Assembly: GCF_001423905.1 (NCBI RefSeq)
Contig: NZ_LMPQ01000001.1
Coordinates: 1,016,137 to 1,080,136, forward strand
DNA length: 64,000 nucleotides
Source of the DNA: Frigoribacterium sp. Leaf186
GTDB taxonomy: Bacteria > Actinomycetota > Actinomycetes > Actinomycetales > Microbacteriaceae
Reading direction: 5' to 3'
Below, piece after piece: positions 24,889 to 33,102 of this stretch; positions within the stretch are counted from its first letter, which is position 1; every line of letters begins with the position of its first letter. The notes beneath the pieces were generated by a model. That model saw only the letters and a list, made by a program, of their open reading frames with translations. It did not search any database and was not told the DNA's origin. Position numbers and translations under genes: made by a program.

Positions 24889-26355
24889 CTACTGCACGGC
24901 CGAGGTGAGGCGGGCGACGTTGTCGAGCACCTTGGAGCGGAACGGGCGGGCGAGCCAGTCGTCGAGGAAGAGCTCACGGCTCGACTCGCGGTAGGACTGC
25001 TCGACCTCGCGCAGCCGCTCGACGAACTCGCGCCCGCGCACCATGATCGAGATCTCGAGGTTGAGGCTGAACGAGCGCATGTCCATGTTGCTCGAGCCGA
25101 TGACGGCCACCTCGTCGTCGATCGAGAAGTGCTTGGCGTGCAGCACCGTCGGCGACCGGTAGAGGAAGATGCGCACGCCCGCACGCAGCAGGGCCTCGTA
25201 GTACGAGCGCTGAGCGTGGTAGACCACGGGCTGGTCGCCGATCTCGCTGACGAAGAGCTGGACCTCGAGCCCGCGCTGGGCCGCCGTGGTGATCGCGTAG
25301 AGCATCGACTCGTCGGGGACGAAGTAGGGGCTCGTGACGATGATGCGTTCTTGGGCGCTGTAGAGCAGCGAGTTGAACAGCCGCAGGTTGTTCTCGCCGT
25401 CGAAGCCCGGCCCGCTCGGCACCACCTGGCAGTCGATCGTGTCGAGCTGGTCGGCGGTGTGGACGGGGTCGGTCTCGCGGAGCAGGAGTTCGTCGGTCTC
25501 GCTGTACCAGTCCGTCACGAAGAGGGCGTTGATGCCCGCGACGATCGGCCCCTCGAAGCGCACCATGAAGTCTTTCCACTCGAGGCCGCGTCGCTTGTTC
25601 TTGCGCTTCTGGTAGCTCTTGTCGACCATGTTCTGCGACCCCGTGAAGGCGACGCGACCGTCGATCACGAGCAGCTTGCGGTGGTTGCGCAGGTCGGGCC
25701 GCTGGTACTTGCCCTGCAACGGCAGCACGGGCAGCATCAGCTGCCACTGCACGCCCATCGCGTCCAGCCTCCGTCGGGCCTTGCGGTAGCCCGGGTACCC
25801 CCGGCTGGCGATGTGGTCCATCAGCACGCGCACCGTCACGCCCCGCCGCCGGGCGTTCTCGAGCGCCACGAAGAACGGCTCGGTCGTGCGGTCGAGGCTC
25901 GTGATGTAGAACTCGGCGTGCACGTAGCGGTGCGCCCCGTCGACCGCCTCGACCATGGCCGCCATCGACTCGTCGTAGTCGGTGTGCATCCGGCCGGTGT
26001 TGCCGCCGACGAGCGGCATGGCCCCGAGGGTGCGGTTCAGCTCGACCACCGAGTCGAGCCAGGCCGGCCACGGGTGGTCACGCTTGACGCGCTCCATGCC
26101 CTCGGTGGTCTCGATGATGTACTTGTTGATCTCGCTCTGCTTCTCGCGCCGCCTGGCGGGCAGCTTCGAACTGCCGATCAGCAGGAAGAGCACGAACCCG
26201 ACGTAGGGCAGCAAGAAGATGGCGAGCAGCCACGCGGTGGCCGTCTGGGGTCGCCGGTTGATCGGCACGTAGACGATCGCGAACACGCGGATCGCGATGT
26301 CGAGGACGATGCCGAGCACGGCGATCGTCGGCGCCACCCAGGCTGGTTCGACCAT
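24889..26355 (-). CDS. cls: Cardiolipin synthase (phospholipase D family)
   Basis: This 488-aa protein starts with two transmembrane helices (APTIAVLGIVLDIAIRVFAI and WLLAIFLLPYVGFVLFLLIG), then two phospholipase D domains with HxK motifs: NHRKLLVIDGRVAFTGSQNM near residue 225 and LHAKHFSIDDEVAVIGSSNMD near 405. The enzyme joins two phosphatidylglycerols to cardiolipin in the membrane. It ends in the usual RPFRSKVLDNVARL. ATG 26355 is supported by the first helix starting right after. Confidence 0.95.
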   Translation of the reverse strand: MVEPAWVAPTIAVLGIVLDIAIRVFAIVYVPINRRPQTATAWLLAIFLLPYVGFVLFLLIGSSKLPARRREKQSEINKYIIETTEGMERVKRDHPWPAWLDSVVELNRTLGAMPLVGGNTGRMHTDYDESMAAMVEAVDGAHRYVHAEFYITSLDRTTEPFFVALENARRRGVTVRVLMDHIASRGYPGYRKARRRLDAMGVQWQLMLPVLPLQGKYQRPDLRNHRKLLVIDGRVAFTGSQNMVDKSYQKRKNKRRGLEWKDFMVRFEGPIVAGINALFVTDWYSETDELLLRETDPVHTADQLDTIDCQVVPSGPGFDGENNLRLFNSLLYSAQERIIVTSPYFVPDESMLYAITTAAQRGLEVQLFVSEIGDQPVVYHAQRSYYEALLRAGVRIFLYRSPTVLHAKHFSIDDEVAVIGSSNMDMRSFSLNLEISIMVRGREFVERLREVEQSYRESSRELFLDDWLARPFRSKVLDNVARLTSAVQ

Positions 26356-26388
26356 CGATCTGAACTCGGTGCCGTCGCCGGTCTGCCG

Positions 26389-26877
26389 CTAGCGGAAGTT
26401 GACGAACTGCAGGTCGACGTCGAGGTCGGCCTTCTTCAGCAACGCCATGGTCGCCTGCAGGTCGTCGCGGCTCTTCGACTGGACGCGCAGCTCGTCGCCC
26501 TGGATCTGGCTCTTGACGCCCTTGGGTGCCTCGTCACGGATGATCTTGCCGATCTTCTTCGCGGCGTCCTGCTCGATGCCCTGCTTGAGCGAGGCCTCGA
26601 TGCGGTACTCCTTGCCGCTGGCGAAGGGCTCGCCCACGTCGAGGTGCTTCAGGCTGATGCTGCGCTTGATGAACTTCGACTCGAGCACGTCGAGCACGGC
26701 CTTGACCCGCTCTTCAGAGCTCGCCTTCAGCAGCAGCTTCTCGCCGCTCCAGTCGACCGAGGCGCCCACGCCCTTGAAGTCGTAGCGCTGCTCGATCTCT
26801 TTCTGGGCCTGGTGGAGGGCGTTGTCGGCCTCCATCTTGTCGACCTTGCTCACCACGTCGAAGGAACTGTCTGCCAT
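26389..26877 (-). CDS. YajQ family nucleotide-binding protein
   Basis: This 162-aa protein matches the YajQ/UPF0234 family. It opens [20 protein letters not shown], then has [10 protein letters not shown] near residue 35, [12 protein letters not shown] and [20 protein letters not shown]. Some family members bind cyclic di-GMP and act as transcriptional co-regulators; others bind tRNA or nucleotides, so the ligand here is open. TAAGCT lies 7 nt before the ATG at 26877, supporting a leaderless transcript. Confidence 0.95.
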   Translation of the reverse strand: MADSSFDVVSKVDKMEADNALHQAQKEIEQRYDFKGVGASVDWSGEKLLLKASSEERVKAVLDVLESKFIKRSISLKHLDVGEPFASGKEYRIEASLKQGIEQDAAKKIGKIIRDEAPKGVKSQIQGDELRVQSKSRDDLQATMALLKKADLDVDLQFVNFR

Positions 26878-26920
26878 GCCGACCAGCTTACCGACGACCA
26901 CCGAGGTCGGTGACGGCAGC

Positions 26921-26971
26921 GCGCCTCCTCGGCTCGGTCGCCGAGGCGATCACGGGCAGCCGAGGAGGCGC
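26921..26971 (-). terminator. Inverted pair of the GGAGGCGC motif, probable terminator of the ferredoxin reductase gene
   Basis: GCGCCTCCTCGGCT at 26921-26934 pairs perfectly with AGCCGAGGAGGCGC at 26958-26971 (14 bp, 23-nt loop). It lies just beyond the ferredoxin-NADP reductase stop on the minus strand and upstream of yajQ. The stem is built from two opposed copies of the dispersed motif. Confidence 0.6.
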
Positions 26972-26991
26972 GGTGACGGTGGCCGAGGCGG

Positions 26992-28374
26992 TCAGGCCGG
27001 CGTCGACTCCGACTCGACGGCACGCGAGACGCGGACCATCTCGTCGCGCTCGACGACCTTGACGCGGGCACGCTCGTGCTCGTGCGAGCCGCCGAGGGCG
27101 ATCTCGTGCTCGTCGAGCCGGTGCCAGCCCTCGAGGTCGGTGTACTCGACGCCCCGTGACTCGAGCAGGGCGGGGATGGCCTCGTCGGACGGGTCGGCGG
27201 GCTGCCACCAGCTGGCCTGGTCGTTGATGAGGTGCTTGACGGTCTCCATCGCGTCGCTCTTCGTGTGACCGATGAGGCCGACCGGCCCACGCTTGATCCA
27301 CCCGGTGGCGTAGACGCCGGGGACGATCTGGTTGTCGTCGTCCATCACCTGGCCTTCGTGGTTCGGGATAACGCCGCGACGCTCGTCGAACGGGATGCCG
27401 TCGAGCGGCGAGCCGAAGTAGCCGACCGCCCGGTAGATCGCCTGGATCGGCACGTCGCGCAGCTCGCCCGTGCCCTCGACGCCGCCCTGGCCGTCGGGGC
27501 GGGTGCGCTCGTACCGGAAGGCCGCCACACGGCCCTCGGCGTCGCCGACGACCTCGACGGGCTTGGCGTAGAAGTGCAGGTGCAGGCGGCGCGAGGCCGT
27601 GCCGACCTCGCGCTGACGCCACTGGTTCAGCACCTTGTCGATGACGAAGACCTGCTTGTTGGTCGCGATGGCCGTCTTCGAGGCCTCGTCGTGGTCGAAG
27701 TCCTCGTCGTAGACGATCATGTCGACGTCGCGCACCTCGCCGAGCTCGCGCAGTTCGAGCGGGGTGAACTTCACCTGGGCCGGACCGCGGCGACCGAAGA
27801 CGTGGACGTCGGTGATCGAGGACTGCTTGAGCCCCTCGTAGACGTTGTCGGGGATCTCGGTGGGCAGCAGGTCGTCCGCGTGCTTGGCCAGGATGCGCGA
27901 GACGTCGAGGGCCACGTTGCCGACGCCGACGACCGCGACCGAGGTGGCGTCGAGCGGCCAGGTCCGCGGGAAGTCGGGGTGGCCGTCGAACCAGCTGACG
28001 AAGTCGGCGGCGCCGTAGCTGCCCTCGAGCTCGATGCCGGGGATGTCGAGGTCGGCGTCCTTGATGGCGCCGGTCGAGAAGATCACCGCGTTGTAGTGCT
28101 TGCGCAGGTCGTCCAGGCCGATGTCGACGCCGTAGCGGACGTTGCCGAAGACGCGGATGTCGCCGCTGTCGAGCACGTCGCGCAGGGCGTTGACGATGCC
28201 CTTGATGCGCGGGTGGTCGGGAGCCACGCCGTACCGCACGAGACCGTAGGGGGCGGGCAGCTGCTCGAAGAGGTCGATCGAGACGTCGAAGGCCTTCTCG
28301 GCCTTCGCGAGGATGTCGGCGGCGTAGATGCCGGCCGGGCCGGCGCCGACGATGGCCAGTCGCAAGGTGGTCAC
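26992..28374 (-). CDS. FAD-dependent ferredoxin/adrenodoxin-type NADP reductase (FprA-like)
   Basis: This 460-aa protein has an N-terminal FAD motif (AIVGAGPAGIYAADIL), YGVAPDHPRIKGIV, the NADP motif VVGVGNVALDVSRIL near residue 155 and the C-terminal ATGWIKRGPVGLIGHTKSDA. This order fits glutathione-reductase-fold FprA enzymes that pass electrons from NADPH to ferredoxins. GTG 28374 has AGGGAG 5-6 nt upstream. It lies next to the menaquinone genes but has no direct step in that pathway; its partner ferredoxin is not in the window. Confidence 0.94.
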   Translation of the reverse strand: MTTLRLAIVGAGPAGIYAADILAKAEKAFDVSIDLFEQLPAPYGLVRYGVAPDHPRIKGIVNALRDVLDSGDIRVFGNVRYGVDIGLDDLRKHYNAVIFSTGAIKDADLDIPGIELEGSYGAADFVSWFDGHPDFPRTWPLDATSVAVVGVGNVALDVSRILAKHADDLLPTEIPDNVYEGLKQSSITDVHVFGRRGPAQVKFTPLELRELGEVRDVDMIVYDEDFDHDEASKTAIATNKQVFVIDKVLNQWRQREVGTASRRLHLHFYAKPVEVVGDAEGRVAAFRYERTRPDGQGGVEGTGELRDVPIQAIYRAVGYFGSPLDGIPFDERRGVIPNHEGQVMDDDNQIVPGVYATGWIKRGPVGLIGHTKSDAMETVKHLINDQASWWQPADPSDEAIPALLESRGVEYTDLEGWHRLDEHEIALGGSHEHERARVKVVERDEMVRVSRAVESESTPA

Positions 28375-28465
28375 GGATGCTCCCTAGTTCTGGGGTGGCT
28401 CGGCGAGGCCGGCCGGTTGGACGATGGTGCTCGAGGTCGTGCGGGACGAGGAGGCGCGGCGCCGG

Positions 28466-29605
28466 TCAGGCGGACCGCTCGACCACGCGGTCGGCGAAGC
28501 GGGTGAGCGCCTTCTTGACCGGGCCGTCGGGCAGCGGCGACAACGCGTCGAGGGCCTCGCGGGCCCACCGGTGCGCCTCGACGCGGGTGCGTTCGGTGAC
28601 GTCGTGCTCGCGGACGCGACGCACGAGGTCGGCGAACTCGGCGTCGAGGTGGGAGGTCGCGTCGGCGATCGGAGCCACGGGACCGCCCTCGGCGGCCGGG
28701 TCGAGCCCCGACCGCTGAGCCGCGGCACGCGTGGCGTCGACGATCCGGTCGATCTCGGACAACAACGACGACGCCTCGAGGTCGGTCCGGGCCAGCTGGC
28801 GCAGGTAGAGCACCGGCAGCGTCACGACGCCCGCCCGCAGGTCGGTGCCGGCCTTCTTGCCGGTCTCGGCGGGCTGGTCGGACAGGTCGATGACGTCGTC
28901 GATCAGCTGGAACGCGATGCCGATCTTCTCGCCGAACTCGGCGACGGGGGCGAGGTACTCGCGCGGCGCCCCGCTGAACATCACGCCGGCGCGGGCCGCG
29001 GTCGAGATGAGCGACCCGGTCTTGTCGGCGAGGACGTCGAGGTAGTGCGCGATCGGGTCGTCGCCCTCGCGGGGGCCGACGGTCTCGTGCAGCTGACCGA
29101 GGCAGAGCCGCTCGAAGGTCTCGGCCTGCAGCAGGATCGCCTCTTGGCCGAGTCCCGACACGATCGTGCTGGCCCGGGCGAACAGCAGGTCGCCCGCCAG
29201 GATGGCGACGTTGTTGCCCCACACGGTCTGGGCGCTGGGGACGCCGCGACGCATCTGCGCCTCGTCCATGACGTCGTCGTGGTAGAGCGACGCGAGGTGC
29301 GTGATCTCGGTGGCCTGGGCCGAGGCCACGATGCCGGGCGTCGCCCCGTCGCCCAGCTGGGCGATCAAGAGCGTCAGCGTCGGGCGGACGCGCTTGCCGC
29401 CCGCGGCGAGCAGGTACCGCGTCGTGGCGTCGGCGATGTCGTCGGCGAAGGCGATCTCGCGCAGGAGCCCCGCCTCGACGAGTTCGAGCCCGTCGTCGAC
29501 GGCCGCCACGAACCGACGCTCGGTCGGCGTCGCGAAGAGCTTCTCGCCGAGACCGAGCGACCGGCCCAGCGAGTTGCGCTGCGTGGGAGGCGCCCCGGCG
29601 TTCAC
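28466..29605 (-). CDS. Polyprenyl diphosphate synthase (menaquinone side chain)
   Basis: This 379-aa trans-prenyltransferase has the first Asp-rich motif LYHDDVMDEAQMRRG near residue 105 and the second LIDDVIDLSD near 235, plus GGKRVRPTLTLL. It elongates farnesyl or geranylgeranyl diphosphate with isopentenyl diphosphate. Its GTG at 29605 overlaps the stop of the upstream methyltransferase menG, so it most likely supplies the chain attached by MenA (strong inference from linkage). The chain length cannot be read with confidence. Confidence 0.93.
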   Translation of the reverse strand: MNAGAPPTQRNSLGRSLGLGEKLFATPTERRFVAAVDDGLELVEAGLLREIAFADDIADATTRYLLAAGGKRVRPTLTLLIAQLGDGATPGIVASAQATEITHLASLYHDDVMDEAQMRRGVPSAQTVWGNNVAILAGDLLFARASTIVSGLGQEAILLQAETFERLCLGQLHETVGPREGDDPIAHYLDVLADKTGSLISTAARAGVMFSGAPREYLAPVAEFGEKIGIAFQLIDDVIDLSDQPAETGKKAGTDLRAGVVTLPVLYLRQLARTDLEASSLLSEIDRIVDATRAAAQRSGLDPAAEGGPVAPIADATSHLDAEFADLVRRVREHDVTERTRVEAHRWAREALDALSPLPDGPVKKALTRFADRVVERSA

Positions 29606-30342
29606 GAGGTCGTCCGCTTCGACCGCGAGGAGGCGCGCGCGGCCCCCGGCGCCGGCTTGCGCCCGCGGTGCAGGGCGACGATGCCCAGGCTGAGGTTGCG
29701 GTGGGCGACCCGGGTGAACCCGGCGCCGCGGATCCACTGGCTGAGGACCTGCTGCTCGGGCCACTGCTCGATCGACTCGGCGAGGTAGGAGTACGCCGGG
29801 CCGTTGCTGCTGGTGAGCTTGGCGATGAGGGGCATGCCGTACCGGAGGTAGGCCCGGTAGGCGGCGCGCAGCAGACCGAACGGAGGCGTCGAGAACTCGC
29901 AGACCACGAGCCGGCCGCCGGGCTTGAGCACGCGGTTCATCTCGGCGAGGGCCACCTTCGGCCGGTTGACGTTGCGCAGGCCGAACGAGATCGTGACGGC
30001 GTCGAACGTGTCGTCGTCGAAGGGCAGCGACTCGGCGTTGCCCTCGACGAACTCGAGCTCGGGGTGGCGTTCGCGACCGACTTCGACCATGCCCTTCGAG
30101 AAGTCGAGTGCGATCACCTCGGCACCCCGCTGGGCGATGGCCGCCGAGCTCGTGCCGGTGCCCGCCGCGATGTCGAGCACCTTGTCGGCCGGGCCCGCGC
30201 CGACGGCCTTGACGGTGGCGATGCGCCACAGCACGGCGTTGCCCGCCGAGAGCACGTCGTTCGTGCGGTCGTAACGGCGCGCGACGCCGTCGAACATCGA
30301 GGCGACCTCGTCGGGTTGCTTGTTCATGTCGGCCTTGGTCAC
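29602..30342 (-). CDS. menG: Demethylmenaquinone methyltransferase
   Basis: This 246-aa UbiE/MenG enzyme starts VTKADMNKQPDEVASMFDGVA. It has SAM motif VLDIAAGTGTSSAAIA near residue 50, then ISFGLRNVNRPKVALAEM and RVLKPGGRLVVCEFSTP. It adds the final methyl group to demethylmenaquinone. The ribosome-free arrangement TAGGAT, 8 nt, GTG 30342 predicts a leaderless mRNA. Divergent menF shares the 52-bp spacer. The C-terminus is extended by an Ala/Arg/Ser-rich tail that includes the near-motif GGAGGCGCGC (complement). Confidence 0.95.
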   Translation of the reverse strand: MTKADMNKQPDEVASMFDGVARRYDRTNDVLSAGNAVLWRIATVKAVGAGPADKVLDIAAGTGTSSAAIAQRGAEVIALDFSKGMVEVGRERHPELEFVEGNAESLPFDDDTFDAVTISFGLRNVNRPKVALAEMNRVLKPGGRLVVCEFSTPPFGLLRAAYRAYLRYGMPLIAKLTSSNGPAYSYLAESIEQWPEQQVLSQWIRGAGFTRVAHRNLSLGIVALHRGRKPAPGAARASSRSKRTTS

Positions 30343-30394
30343 GATGGTCGATCCTACCGTCAAGCACTGGGGGTGTCCCGAGTAGGGTCGACGG
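30343..30394. promoter_or_regulatory. Divergent leaderless promoters for menG and menF
   Basis: Only 52 bp separate the two start codons. On the minus strand TAGGAT (30351-30356) lies 8 nt before menG's GTG. On the plus strand TAGGGT (30383-30388) lies 6 nt before menF's GTG. Both genes of the same pathway therefore seem to be driven from one compact region, with overlapping upstream elements. Confidence 0.6.
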
Positions 30395-31627
30395 GTGAAC
30401 TCCCCCGCGTTCAGCGCTCCGTCCCTCGCCGTCCGCACCACCCGCATCGACCACATCAGCCCCCTCCTCGACGTCGTCGACCGGGCCCGTCCGTTGGTCT
30501 TCGTCCGCGGCGGGGCGGGCATGGCGGGCGTCGGCGAAGCCTTGCGACTCGAGTTCTCGGGCCCCGACCGGATGACCGAGGCGGCCGACGCCTGGCGTGC
30601 CGTCGCGGCGGCGGCCACCGTCGACGACGAGGTCGGCGTCCCGGGCTCCGGGCTGGTCGCCTTCGGCTCGTTCGCCTTCGACGACGAGTCGGCCGAGAAG
30701 AGCGTCCTGATCGTCCCGAGCATCGTGATCGGGCGGCGTGACGGCGTCGCCTGGATCACGCGGGTCGACGGGGCCGAGCTGCCCGCCGGGAAGCCGGTGG
30801 GCGCCTCCGTCCGTCTCTCGCTGGTCGACGGAGCCCTCGGCGCCGACGACTACGCGGAGGCCGTGGCCGGGGCGGTGCGCGCCATCGGCGACGGTCGCGT
30901 CAGCAAGGTCGTCCTCGCGCGCGACCTCGTCGGCACGCTCCCGGCCGAGGCCGACCTCCGCCTCGTCGCGGCCACCCTGCTGACCGCCTACCCCGACTGC
31001 TACGCCTTCGCGGTCGACGGGTTGATCGGGGCCAGCCCCGAGACGCTCGTCAAGTCCGAACGCGGCGTGGTGTCGGCGCGCGTGCTCGCCGGCAGCGCCG
31101 CCCGGGGCGTCGACGCCGTGACCGACGAGCAGGCCGCGCTGGCCCTCGCGACGTCCCCGAAAGACCTCGACGAGCACGCGTTCGCCCTGCGCAGCCTGCT
31201 GTTGTCGCTCGGGCCGCACGCCCGCGACGTCGTGACCGGCGAACAGCCCTTCACCCTGCGCCTGCCCAACCTCTGGCACCTCGCCAGCGACGTGCGCGGA
31301 CGCCTCACCGACGGCTCGAGCTCGCTCGACCTCATCGCGTCGCTGCACCCGACGGCGGCCGTGGCCGGCACCCCGACGACGGAGGCGCTGGCCCTGATCC
31401 GTGAACTCGAACCGTTCGACCGTGGTCGCTACGCCGGGCCGGTCGGCTGGGTCGGTGCCGACGGCGACGGCGAGTGGGCGATCGCGCTCCGATGCGCGCA
31501 GGTCGACCCGGACGGCTCGGTGCGGGCCTTCGCCGGCGCGGGCGTGGTCGCCGAGTCGGTGCCCGAGCGCGAGGTGGCCGAGACGGCGATGAAGTTCCGC
31601 CCCGTGGTCGACGCCTTCAGCCGATGA
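30395..31627 (+). CDS. menF: Isochorismate synthase
   Basis: This 410-aa chorismate-utilising enzyme has LIGASPETLVKSERGVVSARVLAGSAARG near residue 215 (split here over the motif), LHPTAAVAGTPTTEA near 325 and FAGAGVVAESVPEREVAETAMK at the end. It converts chorismate to isochorismate, the first step to menaquinone; a siderophore route is less likely given the men genes around it. GTG 30395 lies 6 nt after TAGGGT. Its stop overlaps the start of the MFS gene (ATGA). Confidence 0.93.
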   Translation: MNSPAFSAPSLAVRTTRIDHISPLLDVVDRARPLVFVRGGAGMAGVGEALRLEFSGPDRMTEAADAWRAVAAAATVDDEVGVPGSGLVAFGSFAFDDESAEKSVLIVPSIVIGRRDGVAWITRVDGAELPAGKPVGASVRLSLVDGALGADDYAEAVAGAVRAIGDGRVSKVVLARDLVGTLPAEADLRLVAATLLTAYPDCYAFAVDGLIGASPETLVKSERGVVSARVLAGSAARGVDAVTDEQAALALATSPKDLDEHAFALRSLLLSLGPHARDVVTGEQPFTLRLPNLWHLASDVRGRLTDGSSSLDLIASLHPTAAVAGTPTTEALALIRELEPFDRGRYAGPVGWVGADGDGEWAIALRCAQVDPDGSVRAFAGAGVVAESVPEREVAETAMKFRPVVDAFSR

Positions 31628-33027
31628 CTGCCCCGGCGACGTCGTGGTCGCGCCCGGTCGCACTCGTCGTGGCGGCCGCGTTCTTCATGGAGAACCTCGA
31701 CGCGACCATCTTGTCGACGGCCACCGCGACGATCGCGGACGACTTCGGGGTGCAGCCCGCGCAGCTCGGGCTGGCCGTGACGGGCTACCTCGTCGCCGTC
31801 GCCGCGTTCATCCCGTTGGGCGCCTGGCTCGCCGAGCGGTGGGGTGCCCGCCGGGTGTTCCTGGCCGCGGTCGTGCTCTTCACCCTGGCCTCGGTGGCCT
31901 GTGCGGCGAGCACCGACCTCGTCACGTTGACGTCGTCGCGCGTCGTGCAGGGCTTCGCGGGCAGCATGATGGTGCCCATCGGCCGGTTGATCGTGCTGCG
32001 CAGCACCGAGAAGTCCGAGCTGATCCGGGCCATCGCCTACCTCACCTGGCCCGCCCTCGTCGCCCCGGTGGTCGCCCCGCTGCTCGGCGGGCTGCTCACC
32101 GAACACCTCGGCTGGCAGTGGGTGTTCCTCGCGAACGTGCCGGTCGGCGCCGCGCTGCTCGTCGCGGCCTGGCGGGTCGTGCCCTCGCCCGGGGTCGGCG
32201 ACCGACAGCCGCTCGACCTGGTCGGCCTGACGCTCGTGGCCGCGTCGATCGTGTCGCTCGTGCTCGCCTTCGAATTGCTCGGCGAACCCAGGACGCTCGC
32301 GCCGGGGGCGCTGCTGGCCGTCGCTGCGGTCGTGCTCGGGTTCGTCGCGGTGCGGTGGTTCCGTCGGGCGCCGCACCCCCTGCTCGACCTGGCGGCGTTC
32401 CGCATCGGGTCGTTCCGCGTGACGAACCTCAGCGGCTCGCTCTACCGCGCCGTGGTCAACGGCATCCCCTTCGTCGTGCCCCTGTTGCTGCAGGACGGCT
32501 TCGGCTGGTCGCCGGTCGAGGCCGGCCTGATGCTCATGTGGGTCTTCGTCGGCAACCTGGCGGTGAAGCCGTTCACCACGCCGTTGCTGCACCGCTTCCG
32601 CATCGTCCCGATCATCGTCGTCGCGACGGTCGCCCTCGCGGCGACCTTCGTGGCGGCCGCGCTCGTCCGGCCCGACACGTCCCCGGTGGTCGTCGCGGTC
32701 GTGCTGCTGCTGAGCGGCGTCTTCCGGTCGGTGGGCTTCACGGCCTACAACACGTTGCAGTTCGCCGACGTGCCGGCACCGATGATCGGCCCGGCCAACG
32801 CCATCGCGTCGATCACGAGCCAACTCGCCGTCGGGCTCGGCGTCGCCGCCACCGCCCTGGCCGTCCGCGTCGCCGACGTCGTCGCCTCGGCCGACGGACA
32901 GGCGTCCGCGGCGACCGGGTACCAGGCGGCGCTGATCGTGCTGGCCGTGCTGGCCCTGCTCAGCGTCGTCGAGGGGCTCCGGCTGCCCAAGGGGACGGGC
33001 GACGCGTTGCGGACCCGCGCCTCCTAG
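31624..33027 (+). CDS. MFS transporter, drug:H+ antiporter (DHA2/EmrB-like)
   Basis: This 467-aa protein has 12-14 predicted helices. ENLDATILSTATATIADDF lies in helix 1, followed by GYLVAVAAFIPLGAWLAERWGARRVF (motif A region, given here only as landmarks 75-100) and RVVQGFAGSMMVPIGR with the motif C-like gating segment. It probably exports a hydrophobic compound. It overlaps menF by 4 nt, yet has no known menaquinone role. Its last codons (RTRAS) are made by a copy of the dispersed 10-mer that abuts the stop codon. Confidence 0.9.
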   Translation: MTAPATSWSRPVALVVAAAFFMENLDATILSTATATIADDFGVQPAQLGLAVTGYLVAVAAFIPLGAWLAERWGARRVFLAAVVLFTLASVACAASTDLVTLTSSRVVQGFAGSMMVPIGRLIVLRSTEKSELIRAIAYLTWPALVAPVVAPLLGGLLTEHLGWQWVFLANVPVGAALLVAAWRVVPSPGVGDRQPLDLVGLTLVAASIVSLVLAFELLGEPRTLAPGALLAVAAVVLGFVAVRWFRRAPHPLLDLAAFRIGSFRVTNLSGSLYRAVVNGIPFVVPLLLQDGFGWSPVEAGLMLMWVFVGNLAVKPFTTPLLHRFRIVPIIVVATVALAATFVAAALVRPDTSPVVVAVVLLLSGVFRSVGFTAYNTLQFADVPAPMIGPANAIASITSQLAVGLGVAATALAVRVADVVASADGQASAATGYQAALIVLAVLALLSVVEGLRLPKGTGDALRTRAS

Positions 33028-33044
33028 GGTCCGCCTCGGCGCCG

Positions 33045-33063
33045 GCGGCCGGAGGACGGCCGC
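33045..33063. terminator. Hairpin between convergent MFS and CWB2 genes
   Basis: GCGGCCG at 33045-33051 pairs with CGGCCGC at 33057-33063 around GAGGA. It is 18 nt past the MFS stop and 40 nt from the CWB2 stop. The stem is short and there is no T tract, so it is a modest candidate. Confidence 0.4.
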
Positions 33064-33102
33064 TCGAGGCACCGGACGGCGGACGGGGCCACCGCCGGGT
33101 CG

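Noticed and set aside
30395-31627. Siderophore isochorismate synthase (EntC-type)
   Set aside because: Context with menG, menD, menA, menE, menB and menC makes menaquinone synthesis the simpler assignment; no siderophore genes are present.
28466-31663. A very long (over 1000 codons) minus-strand open frame that spans the prenyl synthase and continues opposite menF
   Set aside because: Only the part from 29605 down matches a protein family; the upstream part is the antisense of menG and menF and has the Arg/Gly/Asp-rich composition typical of high-GC shadow frames.
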